64,000 nt of DNA from Marchantia polymorpha subsp. ruderalis (Eukaryota; Streptophyta; Marchantiopsida; Marchantiales; Marchantiaceae): contig AP031355.1 of the NCBI GenBank assembly GCA_037833965.1, forward strand, positions 6,349,501 to 6,413,500, given 5' to 3'. How positions within the stretch are numbered: position 1 is the stretch's first letter; each line of letters begins with the position of its first letter. The position numbers were made by a program, and so were the translations under genes. The notes under the pieces are model-generated. The model saw only the letters and a list, made by a program, of their open reading frames with translations, was not told the origin of the DNA and made no database searches. This document shows, in pieces, positions 51,535 to 61,851 of the stretch.

Positions 51535-52709
51535 AGATCAAGGCGTTTTGCCTTGGGACTCTTCCAGTTTCGGAAGTGCAGATCAGGAACTCACTTTCTT
51601 GGCGTGTTTGTGCATTTTGGTCCTGGCACCACGTAGAGAAGCTGCAGCATAGCGAAGTTACCGTATGTTGTAGTTGAAGGCCTTCGGCTGAATGTTCAGA
51701 GCTAGTACCCGGTTAGAGACTTGAGTAGTGCGGATCTGCACCTGCGGGTGATTTCTGATACTCAGAGCCGGCTGCGAGTTAGATACTTGAACAGTTCCCC
51801 CTTACTCCTTCGAGTGACATATCCTGATTGTACTCCTACGGGAAGTTTCCCCTGAATGCCAATGTGAAGTTTCATTACTTCGTGTAAACCTTGGTTTGTA
51901 ATTCAGGTTGTGTGTGTGTTACTGGATCGTGTTTTCAGTAAGTTCTCAGTCGGGTCTGCACTCCCTGCGTTTTGTGTGATAGTCGAGGGTGACGTCCACG
52001 GCGTACGTAGAGGCTTCGTTCCGAAGTGAGAAGTCCAGTCCGGGTACCCCCGCTAGTTCCTGGCGGAAGGGCAGTAAAAGCCGGAGTGGGAGGCACTTCC
52101 TGCAGAACCTCTGAGTGAACTTGCGAGACACTTTCCTCCTGAAATCCGAAGCGGAGGTCCTGACCGACCTCCGAGTTGTGCTTTTTGCCAGTTTCAGGTG
52201 TGTGTGTGTGTGTTGAGTGACCAAGCTGTACCGTGCATCCTCCGAGCATCCTCCGAGTTGAGATCCTCCTCCGAGTCGAGCCTCCGAGTCGAGCACTGCA
52301 GTATTTCTGGGAGTGACAGTCGCCTAGAATTCAAACTCTACCAAAAGTCTGTTAAATGTGACACTTTTACTCTGTGTGTTGCCTCTGTCCCTGTGGGTTC
52401 GATCTTTTTACCACCATACTGCAGTTTTAGCCTTTGGTGGGTTATTACAGCGTTGACCGCCGAAGACGCACTTCCGCACCTTTGCCTATTTGTAACAATC
52501 ACTCCCGACACCCATAACTCACAGATCCTTGATCCGTTTCAAGAGTTCTTGGGCTCGTTGAAACGAGCGCGTCGAGCTCTTTCTAACGAGACCCTAACTG
52601 AGTCAAACCGTTACGAGTTGAAAGAGTTATGTCAGTTTTATCCTTCGCCAAAGCCACACTATCAAAGGTTTGTTTATCTGTTATCGCCGAAGGCGCCCGC
52701 ACGATGTTT

Positions 52710-52886
52710 TGCCGACTCCGAGTTTGCCGACCGCGAGTTCTCCGACTCCGAGTTCGCCGACCTCGAGTTCGCCAACCTCAAGTTTGCCAACTCCGAGTTC
52801 TCCGACCTCGAGTTCGCCGACCCCGAGTTTGCCAACTCCGAGTTCTCCGACCTCGAGTTCGCCGACCCCGAGTTTGCTGACTTGAA
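52710..52886 (+). repeat. 15-bp minisatellite in family C U3, right part
   Basis: About twelve 15-bp units of the type TTCGCCGACCTCGAG, with TTTGCCAACTCCGAG and TTCTCCGACCTCGAG variants. A higher-order 45-bp period is visible around 52785-52880. Read forward, the units spell ADLEF/ANSEF pentapeptides. Confidence 0.85.
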
Positions 52887-53344
52887 GTTGATCCGAAGAC
52901 GTCCGTCGCCGAAGGCGAACATCTAGGGCCGAAGGTGGATATTCCGCCGACGACGAACTCCTTCCGCCTATCCGTAGGCGTTCTCCTTCGCATCTTCCGA
53001 CAGTCACAACTCCCTGAGTCCTCATCCGTTCCAGGCGTTCTTGGGCTCGTTTAAACCAGAGCGTCAAGTTCTTTCCAACGAGACCCTAAGTAACTCAAGG
53101 CATTAAGAATTGAGGAAGTTATGAGTGATCTACCGCCGAAGGTGCTCGAAGCGAGTCCTGCAGCGTGAGCCGCCCGTTCCATTCCAAGCGTTCCACCGTG
53201 GCCTAAGCCCAAAACCCCTTGACTGTCCTTGATCCTCTTTTTACTCTAGCTTTGCGTACCGATTACTATTTACAGCTACTACCACGGTACTTACTATTCA
53301 AAAATGTTTTAGTTCTGACGAAAAACAAAAAGTGGGTTACCACA

Positions 53345-53850
53345 TATATGCACAAACATCTGAATTTATGGTTCACATTGGCTTATGTCTTATGCCATAA
53401 TTGCAACTATAGGATAACATAGCACTAGTGTTGGGTGTAGATACAATTAAAATAGATGAATATCATTCTTAGAATGATCCGAGGCCAAGCTTGTCCTCGG
53501 ATCATTCAAAATCTCTCCTTAAAGATCAGTTTGATGTGAGCCGAACCTTCCCACCCTTCAGCGGTTGTAGTCCAGGTGGGGGTTCGAACTCCCATAATCT
53601 AACTTCTCTTATCACAAGCCATGTTCTCACAGTGTATTCAAGACAATGAGATGATAAACACTTGCTCTTCCATAGACAAATTGTCCAAAACTGAAACTAA
53701 CACCTGCTGTCTACTATTTCCACAAGAGCATCAGACAAGCTCTTTGTTACATAAAGATCTAACCCAACTCTAGCTCACTTCCTCAATACTACAGCCGCTG
53801 TGGGCTTTCCTAGATCCCAGTCCCACTCCCAATTCCTACTCAGATTTCAG
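53345..53850. other. Host intergenic DNA with a hairpin
   Basis: AT-rich sequence without a recognisable gene. A perfect 13-bp inverted repeat with a 10-base loop lies at 53472-53507 (GAATGATCCGAGG and its complement). A tRNA B-box-like GGTTCGAACTC occurs near 53580 without a tRNA around it. Confidence 0.5.
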
Positions 53851-54330
53851 CATTGATTTCTCAGCTTCCACCTTCAGACCCCACCAGATTCTTCTCTCAG
53901 ATTCAACTCTCCTTTTTCAGTTTCAAATTCAGATTCCGACTGTCAGATTTCAGTCTCAGATTTCACTTCACTCTCAGCTCCCATTCTCAGATCTTCCACT
54001 CTGATTTCAGCTCCCACTCACAGATTTTACACTTCAATCTCAGATCCAATTTAATTTCACTCTCTGATATGACTCTCCACCCACGAGAGTTTGCTTCCTC
54101 CTACTTCGAACTCTCCACACTCCCCTCCTAATTCTCACCACTTTCTTGCGAAAAATCACTCACACCCACACCCTATTCCTCCTACTAATCCCACCTTCGA
54201 TTTCCACACCCTGGCACACCACCAGCTCTCAGCTCCCAGGCCGAGCACACCACTTTTGTCTCCACACACGCACACCACCAGCTCTCCGTTCCCAGGCCGA
54301 ATTCCCCACTTCGAAGTCCAAGGCCGAAAC
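53851..54330 (+). repeat. Pyrimidine-rich degenerate repeats
   Basis: From 53851 to about 54070 the sequence repeats TCTCAGATTTCA-like units irregularly. At about 54209-54240 and 54267-54298 a CACACCACCAGCTCTC segment with CCCAGGCCGA is duplicated. ORFs across this stretch are low complexity and I do not call a gene. Confidence 0.6.
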
Positions 54331-54454
54331 ACACACCGCCCGCCTGAATGCCCCACTCGCAATGATGGGTAGCTGCCTGCTCCCCCAGCGCGACTTCACG
54401 CCGCCGTCGCCACCACCACACCCTGTACATTCTACATTCCTGACCACCCGATCT

Positions 54455-55030
54455 CCGCCGGAGGGAATCTTCTTCCGAGCACCGCCGAAGGCATCCACCC
54501 GCCGAAGACGCACGACCGCACCTTTGCCTATCTATAACAGTCACTTCCGACACCCATAACTCACGGATCCTTGCTCCGTTTGAAGAGTTTTTGGGCTCGT
54601 TGGAACGAGCAGGTCGAGCTCTTTCCAACGAGAACCTAACTGAGTCAACCCGTTACGAATTGCGAAAGTTATGCCGGTTTTACCCTTCGCCGAAGGCACA
54701 CCGCCGAAGGCCTGTAATCTGTTATCGTCGAACGCACGAATGATGTTCGCCGGTTCGATGTCTTCCGGTTCGATGTTGTCCTACGCTATCCGCCGCTTTC
54801 GACGCTCATAACTCAGTGACGCCTTATCCGTTTGAAGAGTTCTTGGTCTCGTTGGAACAAGCGTCGCGAGCTCTTTCCAACGAGACACTAACTGAGTCAA
54901 GGCGTCACACATTGAAAACGTTATGAGGGTTTCACTGTTTCGCCGAAGGCCTTTCCCCGAAGGAACTTCACCGAAGGCACTTCGCCGGAGACCCTGCCGT
55001 GAAGGCCCCATTCCGCACCTTTGTCTACTA
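54455..55030 (-). repeat. Fragment of family C LTR U3
   Basis: The stretch around 54496-54720 matches 52455-52690 of the family C LTR at roughly 85% by eye (CACCTTTGCCTAT, CACCCATAACTCAC, GAGCTCTTTCCAACGAGA). The same ~110-bp module appears a second time at 54800-54920. No LTR termini are present, so it is a truncated relic. Confidence 0.7.
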
Positions 55031-55135
55031 ACTATTACACGAACTCCTAATCTTGCCAAAACTTCCAGAAAACTCCAAGCATAATTTTGCAAGAGCTTAC
55101 ATCCAAAATTTTAACTCTCATAAGGGTAAAAAGAC

Positions 55136-55161
55136 ATGTGAGCACAGTTTTGTGCTCACAT
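55136..55161. repeat. Inverted repeat, 11-bp stem
   Basis: ATGTGAGCACA and its exact complement are separated by GTTT. It lies 31 bp from the larger palindrome at 55193. Confidence 0.75.
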
Positions 55162-55192
55162 TTGACAAAAAAAAATTCAAGAAAATGTTTAT

Positions 55193-55227
55193 ATTTGAGA
55201 AAAAACTGAATCAGTTTTTTCTCAAAT
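55193..55227. repeat. Near-perfect 35-bp palindrome
   Basis: Two 17-base arms (ATTTGAGAAAAAACTGA and its exact complement) flank a single A. It could form a cruciform or RNA hairpin. I see no transposon ends around it. Confidence 0.8.
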
Positions 55228-55230
55228 TTT

Positions 55231-57110
55231 AGGGATAATGATTATTGTCATTAACCCCAACTTATGAAGCCTTAATGATAATCTCGTTGAGAAATAAAAA
55301 AAAACTTCTTGATTTTTAAACTATTGTTTGTTAACCTTTGAATCTTGTCTAAAATGAGTCATTTCATCACCATCGTTGCGTGTCGTTTTCAATTTCTCTT
55401 CTCTTTGAATTCCTTACGCTCCCAGTTTTCATAGCCTAAAACATCAAACAAATTTGCAATCCACAATCAAAAAGGAAAAAAAATTAGCAAAATTCTAACC
55501 GTTCAATTCTTTCGTTTCTTCCTCCTTTTTCATTCAGACTACTCAAAGACCAAGCACTCTCAAATTTTCATCACAACTCACATTTACCTCCCTCATTCCT
55601 CGCGTAGCACTGCGAAACCCACTTGGTAGAAATCAATCGCGAACCGCGATGGCGTGTTTTTGATCTCTTAAGGTTTGGCCAAATTTATTTCATCTCTCGA
55701 TCTTTTACAAGAAGAAAAGTTCATTGTGTGAGACTGGAAACTCTGCAGAACACTACTATCCTTGCACGACTCCTCTCATACATGCGACTCCTCTCTTTGT
55801 CTATGTCTTCCTCTTGCTCTCCACCGAATTCGTAAAGCTTTATTTCCCAACCTTGTGCTTTGCTAGCAAGATGCAAGGGCAAAACAACCAAACATACCAA
55901 GAGTCAGGTGATTCAGGACAGTTGAACGCACTCATACGTTGTAAACACGATAACGTACAAGCACAGTCTACAGTGAACATACGTGGTTCACTGTTGTGAA
56001 CTACATACACATACAGGGTACAAGTTTTGAAAACCCTAAGAAGTATCATCGAGAGTTGTATGAACTCTCTAAGTTCACAAGAATGTAATAATATTTTATT
56101 AAAAAAGTTTGAATTTTTTCATTGTCAACTTTCTTATATAGTGAGAATTTACTGGACTGTTATATATATTTGATTAGGATCGTGGAAACTATACTCTTCA
56201 TAATTGCTAGAAAATTTTGCAAGTAATTGTAAAATTAGATCCAACATTGTTCATTACATAAACTGAAGGTAATAAGAATAAATCCTAACCATGAATAGGA
56301 ATGCAGTCATGATAATTAAGTTAGAATTTTAATTAATTCCTAATATACCATATCAAAAAACTACAGATATTAAGATGAAAAATTGATATTATATATATTC
56401 ACGTTTATATTTAATAATCAATTATCATTTTTAAATATATGAAATTGAAAATTTACTCATGTTTTGTAATCTGATCTTTAAATTAAGTATAAGGAAAAAT
56501 TATCAATCTTTGAGATATCTAACATTTCGATTTTATATATATATCCACAATTTCAACGGAGAATAATGTGACAATCTATATAAAAAACCAAGCTGGAACG
56601 ATTCGAACATTCCTCTCGAACGAACAAGTTATGAGTCAAATGGACGACCTCATGAGACCAGCTAGCTAATCACGTTCGTGAGAATCTTGCATTTAACTCT
56701 CTTAATAAAGGCAGACCTGCCGCGTGTGTCATCCCTGTTCTTGCGGCTACGAGCTTTACTTGATCGTCAGTACATGGTTAACGTCACTTCACTTGTACAA
56801 CTGATGATCTCAGAAGTCGTGCTCGGCTTTTCGATTGGATCAGTTTGGATAAAGTTCTGCAGGTACCATGACCTCAAATCTCAAGTCTTTTACAGGAGTT
56901 TTCAAATTTGTCAGAACCACGTTGCATAATTGCTTTGTGATTGGATCAGTCTTTCATAGGTTTCATACAATATTTCATACTCCCGTGCCAGTTTCGCTTT
57001 TCAACTGGATCGGGCTTGGAGACACTTCCGCCTTTAACATGATCTCAGATCTCAGTCCTTTACAGGTGTCGTTAGACAATTCATACTCGTGATACATTTT
57101 GAGTCGTCCT
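55231..57110. other. Intergenic AT-rich DNA, no gene called
   Basis: Short ORFs (such as 55623-55835 and 56678-56929) have no recognisable domains and are typical of random AT-rich sequence. At about 56828-56905 and 56995-57075 there is a diverged repeat around GATTGGATCAG and TCTCAAGTCTTTTACAGG. Confidence 0.4.
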
Positions 57111-57309
57111 GAAAAATCTCTTTGCAACTTTCCTGAGGATTTAGCGATCGTCATCGAAGTTCGTCATTCATCATTGAAGCCCTTAATTGTCCAATGTAGC
57201 TTTACTCGTGAAAAAATCTCTTTGCAACTTTGCTGAAGATATAGCAATCGTCCTCGAAGTTCGTCATTCATCATTGAAGCCCTTAATTGTCCAATGTAGC
57301 TTTACTCGA
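57111..57309 (+). repeat. Tandem duplication of a 99-bp unit
   Basis: Units at 57111-57209 and 57210-57309 differ at a few positions; both contain TTCGTCATTCATCATTGAAG and end in CAATGTAGCTTTACTCG. It lies about 540 bp upstream of the dirigent-like gene. Confidence 0.85.
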
Positions 57310-57744
57310 CGTGCTGGTGAGATTGCCTCGGAGTAACAGCAAAAAATCTCAGTGCAGACTTCCTCTCCCGAGATTTGAGCTGAGTGAGTGATTTGACCTT
57401 TAGAGACACTTAGATTCATCAGAAGAAGCCATTGAAAAGAAGATCTAGAATGCGGAACAAGAAGGTTACCTCTTAAATCTTACTCTATGTTTCTTTAGTG
57501 TCGATGATCTTGGCAAGAAGACATCACTCAGGTCAAGTCTTCATTTTTGGGATAATTTGAGCAACTTTCCTCTGCTTTAGCAACCAACGAGTTATTGCAT
57601 TCTCCCTTCTTGAAAGTTCCTCCGTATGTTCCAAAGTCTCGGATGCAGATGTAGGTGTTCATGTCAACGTCGTAAAGTTCTGTTCAATTATTGTATATGT
57701 GACGGTTCCGCTTCAGAAAAAAGCATAAAGTCAAGCTCGCTCTC

Positions 57745-57759
57745 ATATATATATATATA
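57745..57759 (+). promoter_or_regulatory. TATA box of the dirigent-like gene
   Basis: A run of TATATATATATA lies about 92-106 bp before the start codon. It is the only strong TATA-like element near the gene. Confidence 0.55.
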
Positions 57760-57850
57760 GCAGATCATTGAACATTCATATCCAGTCCTCTCCTCTCAAC
57801 TGCTGTGCAGAATCAAAAGAGTTTCAGCCCCTTTTCGTTCTCTTACGACT

Positions 57851-58444
57851 ATGGCTACATCTAGAGCAAGCTCGGGCCTTGATGCTTCAGTTGTGAAGAC
57901 TGCCATGATCGTCCTTCTGGGACTTTGCAGTCTCCAGAATGTGGACTCCACTTCTTCTGGCCCCCGGAATCCTTCGTTTGTACTCTACGCGGTTCGGAAT
58001 GGGGCTGACACCGCAAACCCATCCGAAGTGCAAATTTTTCCTGCCACAGGATTGAAGAATCCCGTAGTGAGAGTGTCAGACCTTGCGCTGGTTGAGTCGG
58101 CGAATATCAATTCGAGAGAAGTCGGCAGACTAAGATTACAGACCGTGACTAATTTCGGTTCCCCGATTACCCCAGCGATGCCTCCCAGGATTTATATTAC
58201 TGGAGTTCTGGACCTGATCGCGATGAAGGATTCTGAAAATGGTACAATCTCTTCCGGGGGGATTCAAACTGCTTTGACAGTGGGTGCCATTGATGAGTTC
58301 CCTATATTGGGTGGCTCTGGAGAGTACCGATTTGCAAGTGGTTACATTAAGTTTACTCTTCTATCACCTGTTGACGCTCTGGGGACCACGATTTTCGGAA
58401 AAATAGAGTTCTACCTTTGCAAGCCTTCATCCTGTCACATTTAG
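57851..58444 (+). CDS. Dirigent-like secreted protein, single exon
   Basis: The protein has 197 residues. A hydrophobic segment at about 15-32 (TAMIVLLGLCSL) fits a signal peptide. The rest has the dirigent pattern: a first strand FVLYAVRNGADTANPSEVQI, VGRLRLQT, a glycine-rich EFPILGGSGEYRFASGYIKF and a final strand FGKIEFYLC. Dirigent proteins form beta-barrels in the apoplast and steer coupling of phenoxy radicals made by oxidases or peroxidases. Length is normal for the family. The usual catalytic Asp and Arg positions cannot be assigned with confidence, and the extra C-terminal Cys residues are unusual, so dirigent-like is the safe name. Confidence 0.72.
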   Translation: MATSRASSGLDASVVKTAMIVLLGLCSLQNVDSTSSGPRNPSFVLYAVRNGADTANPSEVQIFPATGLKNPVVRVSDLALVESANINSREVGRLRLQTVTNFGSPITPAMPPRIYITGVLDLIAMKDSENGTISSGGIQTALTVGAIDEFPILGGSGEYRFASGYIKFTLLSPVDALGTTIFGKIEFYLCKPSSCHI

Positions 58445-60700
58445 ATACACAAGTATTCTTTCATCGATTAGTAGAAGAATGCTTATTATAGGTTGCTTAC
58501 ATAACTATCGGAATGAACGGGCGAGGAGGTGGCTCAAGTAAAGGAGAAGTGAACCTAGCAACTGCTCTAGTAGAGAGCATTATGATAATCAGATTCTGCA
58601 GATCTCGTTCTGCTCGCTGTATCTGTATCTTTCGTCCGGAGTACAGTAACTCCGAAGTCTGAGCTTCCATCAATGTCGTTCGGACCGGAAAGATGGAGCA
58701 AGTTTTGTTTGTTATCTGCGAATTCACTTTTTCCTCGTGTCAATATGTTTGGTACAAACATCAGACGCAGCTACATCTAAATCTAGAGTGCCCAAGTAAG
58801 ATATTCAAACTAATAAGACTGTTGCATACTGGTGACATTGATCAGCAATGTGCATTATTTGTATACAGCCATGATAATATTTCTGCAAATAAAATGTGCT
58901 CAAAAGAATTTTACTCTTTTAACGGGTACCTGCAAGATCGTTATAGGCAGTTCTTTAGTTTTTTATCTTGAAGGGATTGTTTCAGAAATTTAACTATCAA
59001 CTGGTTTTCTATCATCAGCGTCTCCGATTGGTATGGCAGCTTTCTCAAGTTTCACTATACAGTCTGCAGAACCCTTGATCTAATAGTAGTATGCATTAGA
59101 ACGGCAAGTGATGTGACTGGTTGCTTGGATTCATTCGTTCTATTTCGTTGGTTCTGAAAGCAGCCGTGCTGTTTAAATTTTCCGAAGCGTTTTGTAAACC
59201 TGATCTTTAGAAAGGTGTGTCTTGCCTAGACTGTGAGCCAGAGAAAACTTCACGATCACATGGAATATTGAATCTGTTTGTCCTTATCGAAAAACTCTTT
59301 TATCCTCTAGATTTGAATCTGAAGTTTATTCTAGAACTTTCCTCTTCATGAAGAAACATGCAATCGCTAGATTCAAAACATTCTACCAAAGGAGAATGGT
59401 GAAAGAGTTAGTGAGTCTCTGATTCTTTAGCCTGTTCTTCTCCCATGAATAAGTACTACGAACATGTTGAAATTTCACGCATTAGGTCCTGAGTATTTCT
59501 GGTTTTTATGAAAACCATTTCAGCAATAGATACACAATTAAGCTTCTGAGACTCGCCTGAGCTTATCAAGACCTGGCTTCCAGACTTCAAGTGCAATGAG
59601 CTTCGAACAATGACTTCCGTGGGATGACCACACAAAAACAGAGATTGAACATCACTTGCCCTCACATAACTTGCACTCGTCACGTCAACTTAGCAGTCCG
59701 ATTGCGACATGCTGTGAGTGGCCAAGCCACGCCGAATTGGCCATCGTGGTCCCACTGAGCTACGCTAGATATCGTCTCATCGCTCCTTTCATTGCCTCAA
59801 CTTCCATTAAGAGAAACTGAGTAGGAAAGGCCAAGAGTCGCCCTTTCGCAAGCTCCGCAAACGTTTTCTGTCATGGTTCGGGCATTTTCTTTACTGATTC
59901 GGGGATATCAAATAGCTGGATAAAGGCGGTCCACCATTCGCTTGCAGGTTTCCAGTGTTAATGAGAAGTATCTCCATGAACAACTTCATCGGGTTATGGA
60001 ACACATCATATATTAACACAAATTATATTGGACAAAATCAACAGACAATCTGCATTGAACTATATATTAATCATTCAGCTTGCATGACGGAAGTGTATAT
60101 GTAAAGTTGATGTAACCTTGACCCGTATTGATGGCCCATATGATTCTATATTAAATCCCTAATGTAGGTTATAGATATATTTTTATCAAAAATATCCATT
60201 CTTTTCAAAACATTTCTGAATTCTTTTGCGATGACGAGAATTCGGCGTATCATATTTAGCTTGGAGATGTCGTTATAAGACCCGGAGTTGTGCGAAGATG
60301 TCCATTTGACAAAATTTGCATTTCCAGCGAGAAGATGTCGAACTCTCAGTGAGTAGATGGAAATGCAAATGTGCTCCATTGTGCTCAAATATGTAGTAAG
60401 TAAAGTTATTAGTCATCAACTGGGAAGGATCCGCGTTGCATACGGGTTTGATTTTGACATAGAAAAATTATTCAACCATCTCAAAGGTAAGAGGACGAAC
60501 TGATACAAGCCAAACCTCTTCAAAGATTCGTTTTGGCTAAAGGTGGAGCTTACAGTAAACCAGTTTTTCTCGCCTCAACTAACCACGAATATAAGTATGC
60601 ATATAGTAGAAATAGTTGTAAAATCAAGTGTTTATTTTTCAAAATTATAAGATTTGAGCGAATTTTGCGTTCAACTCGATTTCAAATTCTTTACATCAGA
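58445..60700. other. Intergenic, no gene called
   Basis: AT-rich DNA. Small ORFs (58497-58727, 59456-59683, 60146-60388) resemble no family I know. A tRNA A-box-like TAGCTCAGTGG is on the minus strand at about 59749-59767, with no complete tRNA fold around it. Confidence 0.4.
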
Positions 60701-61540
60701 ACAGAACTCTAGTATGATTCAACTACTCTGATATTGACTTCCTTGAGCAAATGAATATTACGGAGGACATCACGAAGAGTTCTAATGTGAATTTCCCATT
60801 AGACTTGAATATGATTTTTAGATGTGCATTCTGATAGTTCCATCCATCATCCTCTGAGAACAGAACTCTCGTACGGTTCAACTCTTTTGACTTTGACCTC
60901 CTTGAGCAAATGAGTAGTTTGGATGACATCACGAAGAGTTCTAATGTGAATTTCCCTTTAGACTTGAATATGTTTTTTAGATGTACACTGTGATAGTTCC
61001 ACTCATCATCCTTTGAGAGCAGAACTCTAGCATGATTAAATTACTCTATTTTGACCTCCTTCAGCAAATGAATAGTTCGGAGGACATCAGGGAGAGTTCT
61101 AATGTGGATTCCCATTAGACTTGAATATGTTTTGTAGAAGTTCATTCTGATATTTCCACTCATCATCCTTTGAGAACAGAACTCTAGTATGATTCAACTA
61201 CTCTGATTTAGACCTCCTTGAGCAAATGAAAAGTACGGAGGACATCACGAAGAGTTTTAATGTGAATTTCCTATTAGACTTGAATATGTTTTGTAAATGT
61301 ACATTCTGATAGTTCCACTCATCATTGTTTGAGAACAGAAGTCTAGTATGATTCGACTCCTCTGATTTAGACCTCTATGAGTAATTGAATCGCATGGATG
61401 ACATCATGAAGAGTTCTTATGTAAATTCTCCTGTAGATTCGAAAACGGTGTGTACAAGCTTGTATAGTCAGCTCGCTACACTGATCAACCTTAGATAACA
61501 GAACTCTAGTATGATTCAACTACTTTGACATAGACATGTA
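60701..61540 (+). repeat. Satellite-like tandem repeat, unit about 159 bp
   Basis: The start motif ACAGAACTCTAGTATGATTC recurs at 60701, 60860, 61019, 61176, 61335 and 61498, spacing 157-163 bp. Units also share GACCTCCTTGAGCAAATGA, GGACATCACGAAGAGTT and CCACTCATCATC. Five full units and the start of a sixth are present. Divergence among units suggests an old array. Confidence 0.9.
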
Positions 61541-61851
61541 TAGACTAGGTTCATCAGCAAGTCTTCGCAACAACTTTACATACTTCCAAAACATACCTGT
61601 ATAAATGGCTTGGTAAAGCATGTAATATGTTGTTCTTAGTCATCTTAGAGCTCTACAACATATCGGCACAAGCATTTTCTCTTTCGATCATAGCTGTCAT
61701 CTTCTACTATTTCAAACATCTCTATTTGTCTTCGTTACAGACTGTCAGTATTAGGTTTTCTTGACCCTCAAAATCTGCTATACTTTTTCGTACTTAAAAT
61801 TCCCTTCTTCTTCTTCTACCATCCGGAGAACTTTAGACCACTCCTAGCACT

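Larger units (their letters stand above)
36855..52449 (+). mobile_element. Element 2: complete Ty3/gypsy retrotransposon, family B, 15,595 bp
   Basis: This copy is complete: 5' LTR 36855-41752, PBS 41775-41792, gag-pro 41836-44673, readthrough TAG, pol to 47514, PPT 47539-47551 and 3' LTR 47552-52449. The target duplication GCGTT is at 36850-36854 and 52450-52454. Both LTRs are 4898 bp; the only difference I found is A at 37406 versus C at 48103. All ORFs are open. By sequence it looks recently inserted and could be autonomous. Confidence 0.97.
47552..52449 (+). repeat. 3' LTR of element 2 (family B)
   Basis: 4898 bp, same length as the 5' LTR and offset by exactly 10,697 bp throughout. It is followed by the target duplication GCGTT. 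Its U3 ORF would lie in the 3' part of the genomic RNA. Confidence 0.97.
35409..53344 (-). mobile_element. Solo LTR, family C, reverse, split by element 2
   Basis: The LTR reads TGTAATAACC at 35409 and ends GGGTTACCACA at 53344. It is flanked by the duplication TATAT (35404-35408 and 53345-53349). Element 2 interrupts it at 36855-52449. Without that insertion it is about 2.34 kb. Its R-U5 (35409 to about 36480) resembles family B, with a reverse TATA box at 36441-36448. Its U3 is short and has no long ORF: similarity to B stops just upstream of the TATA box, where the U3 ORF would end. Confidence 0.9.

Noticed and set aside
53570..53600. tRNA T-arm from GGTTCGAACTC
   Set aside because: Only the B-box-like core fits; no cloverleaf can be drawn around it.
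53851..54559. Host gene from ORFs of 92 to 147 codons
   Set aside because: The sequence is pyrimidine-rich with degenerate repeats, and the translations are low complexity with no domain.
59749..59767. tRNA gene or SINE on the minus strand
   Set aside because: An A-box-like TAGCTCAGTGG is present, but no matching acceptor stem, anticodon arm or good B box follows at the right spacing.
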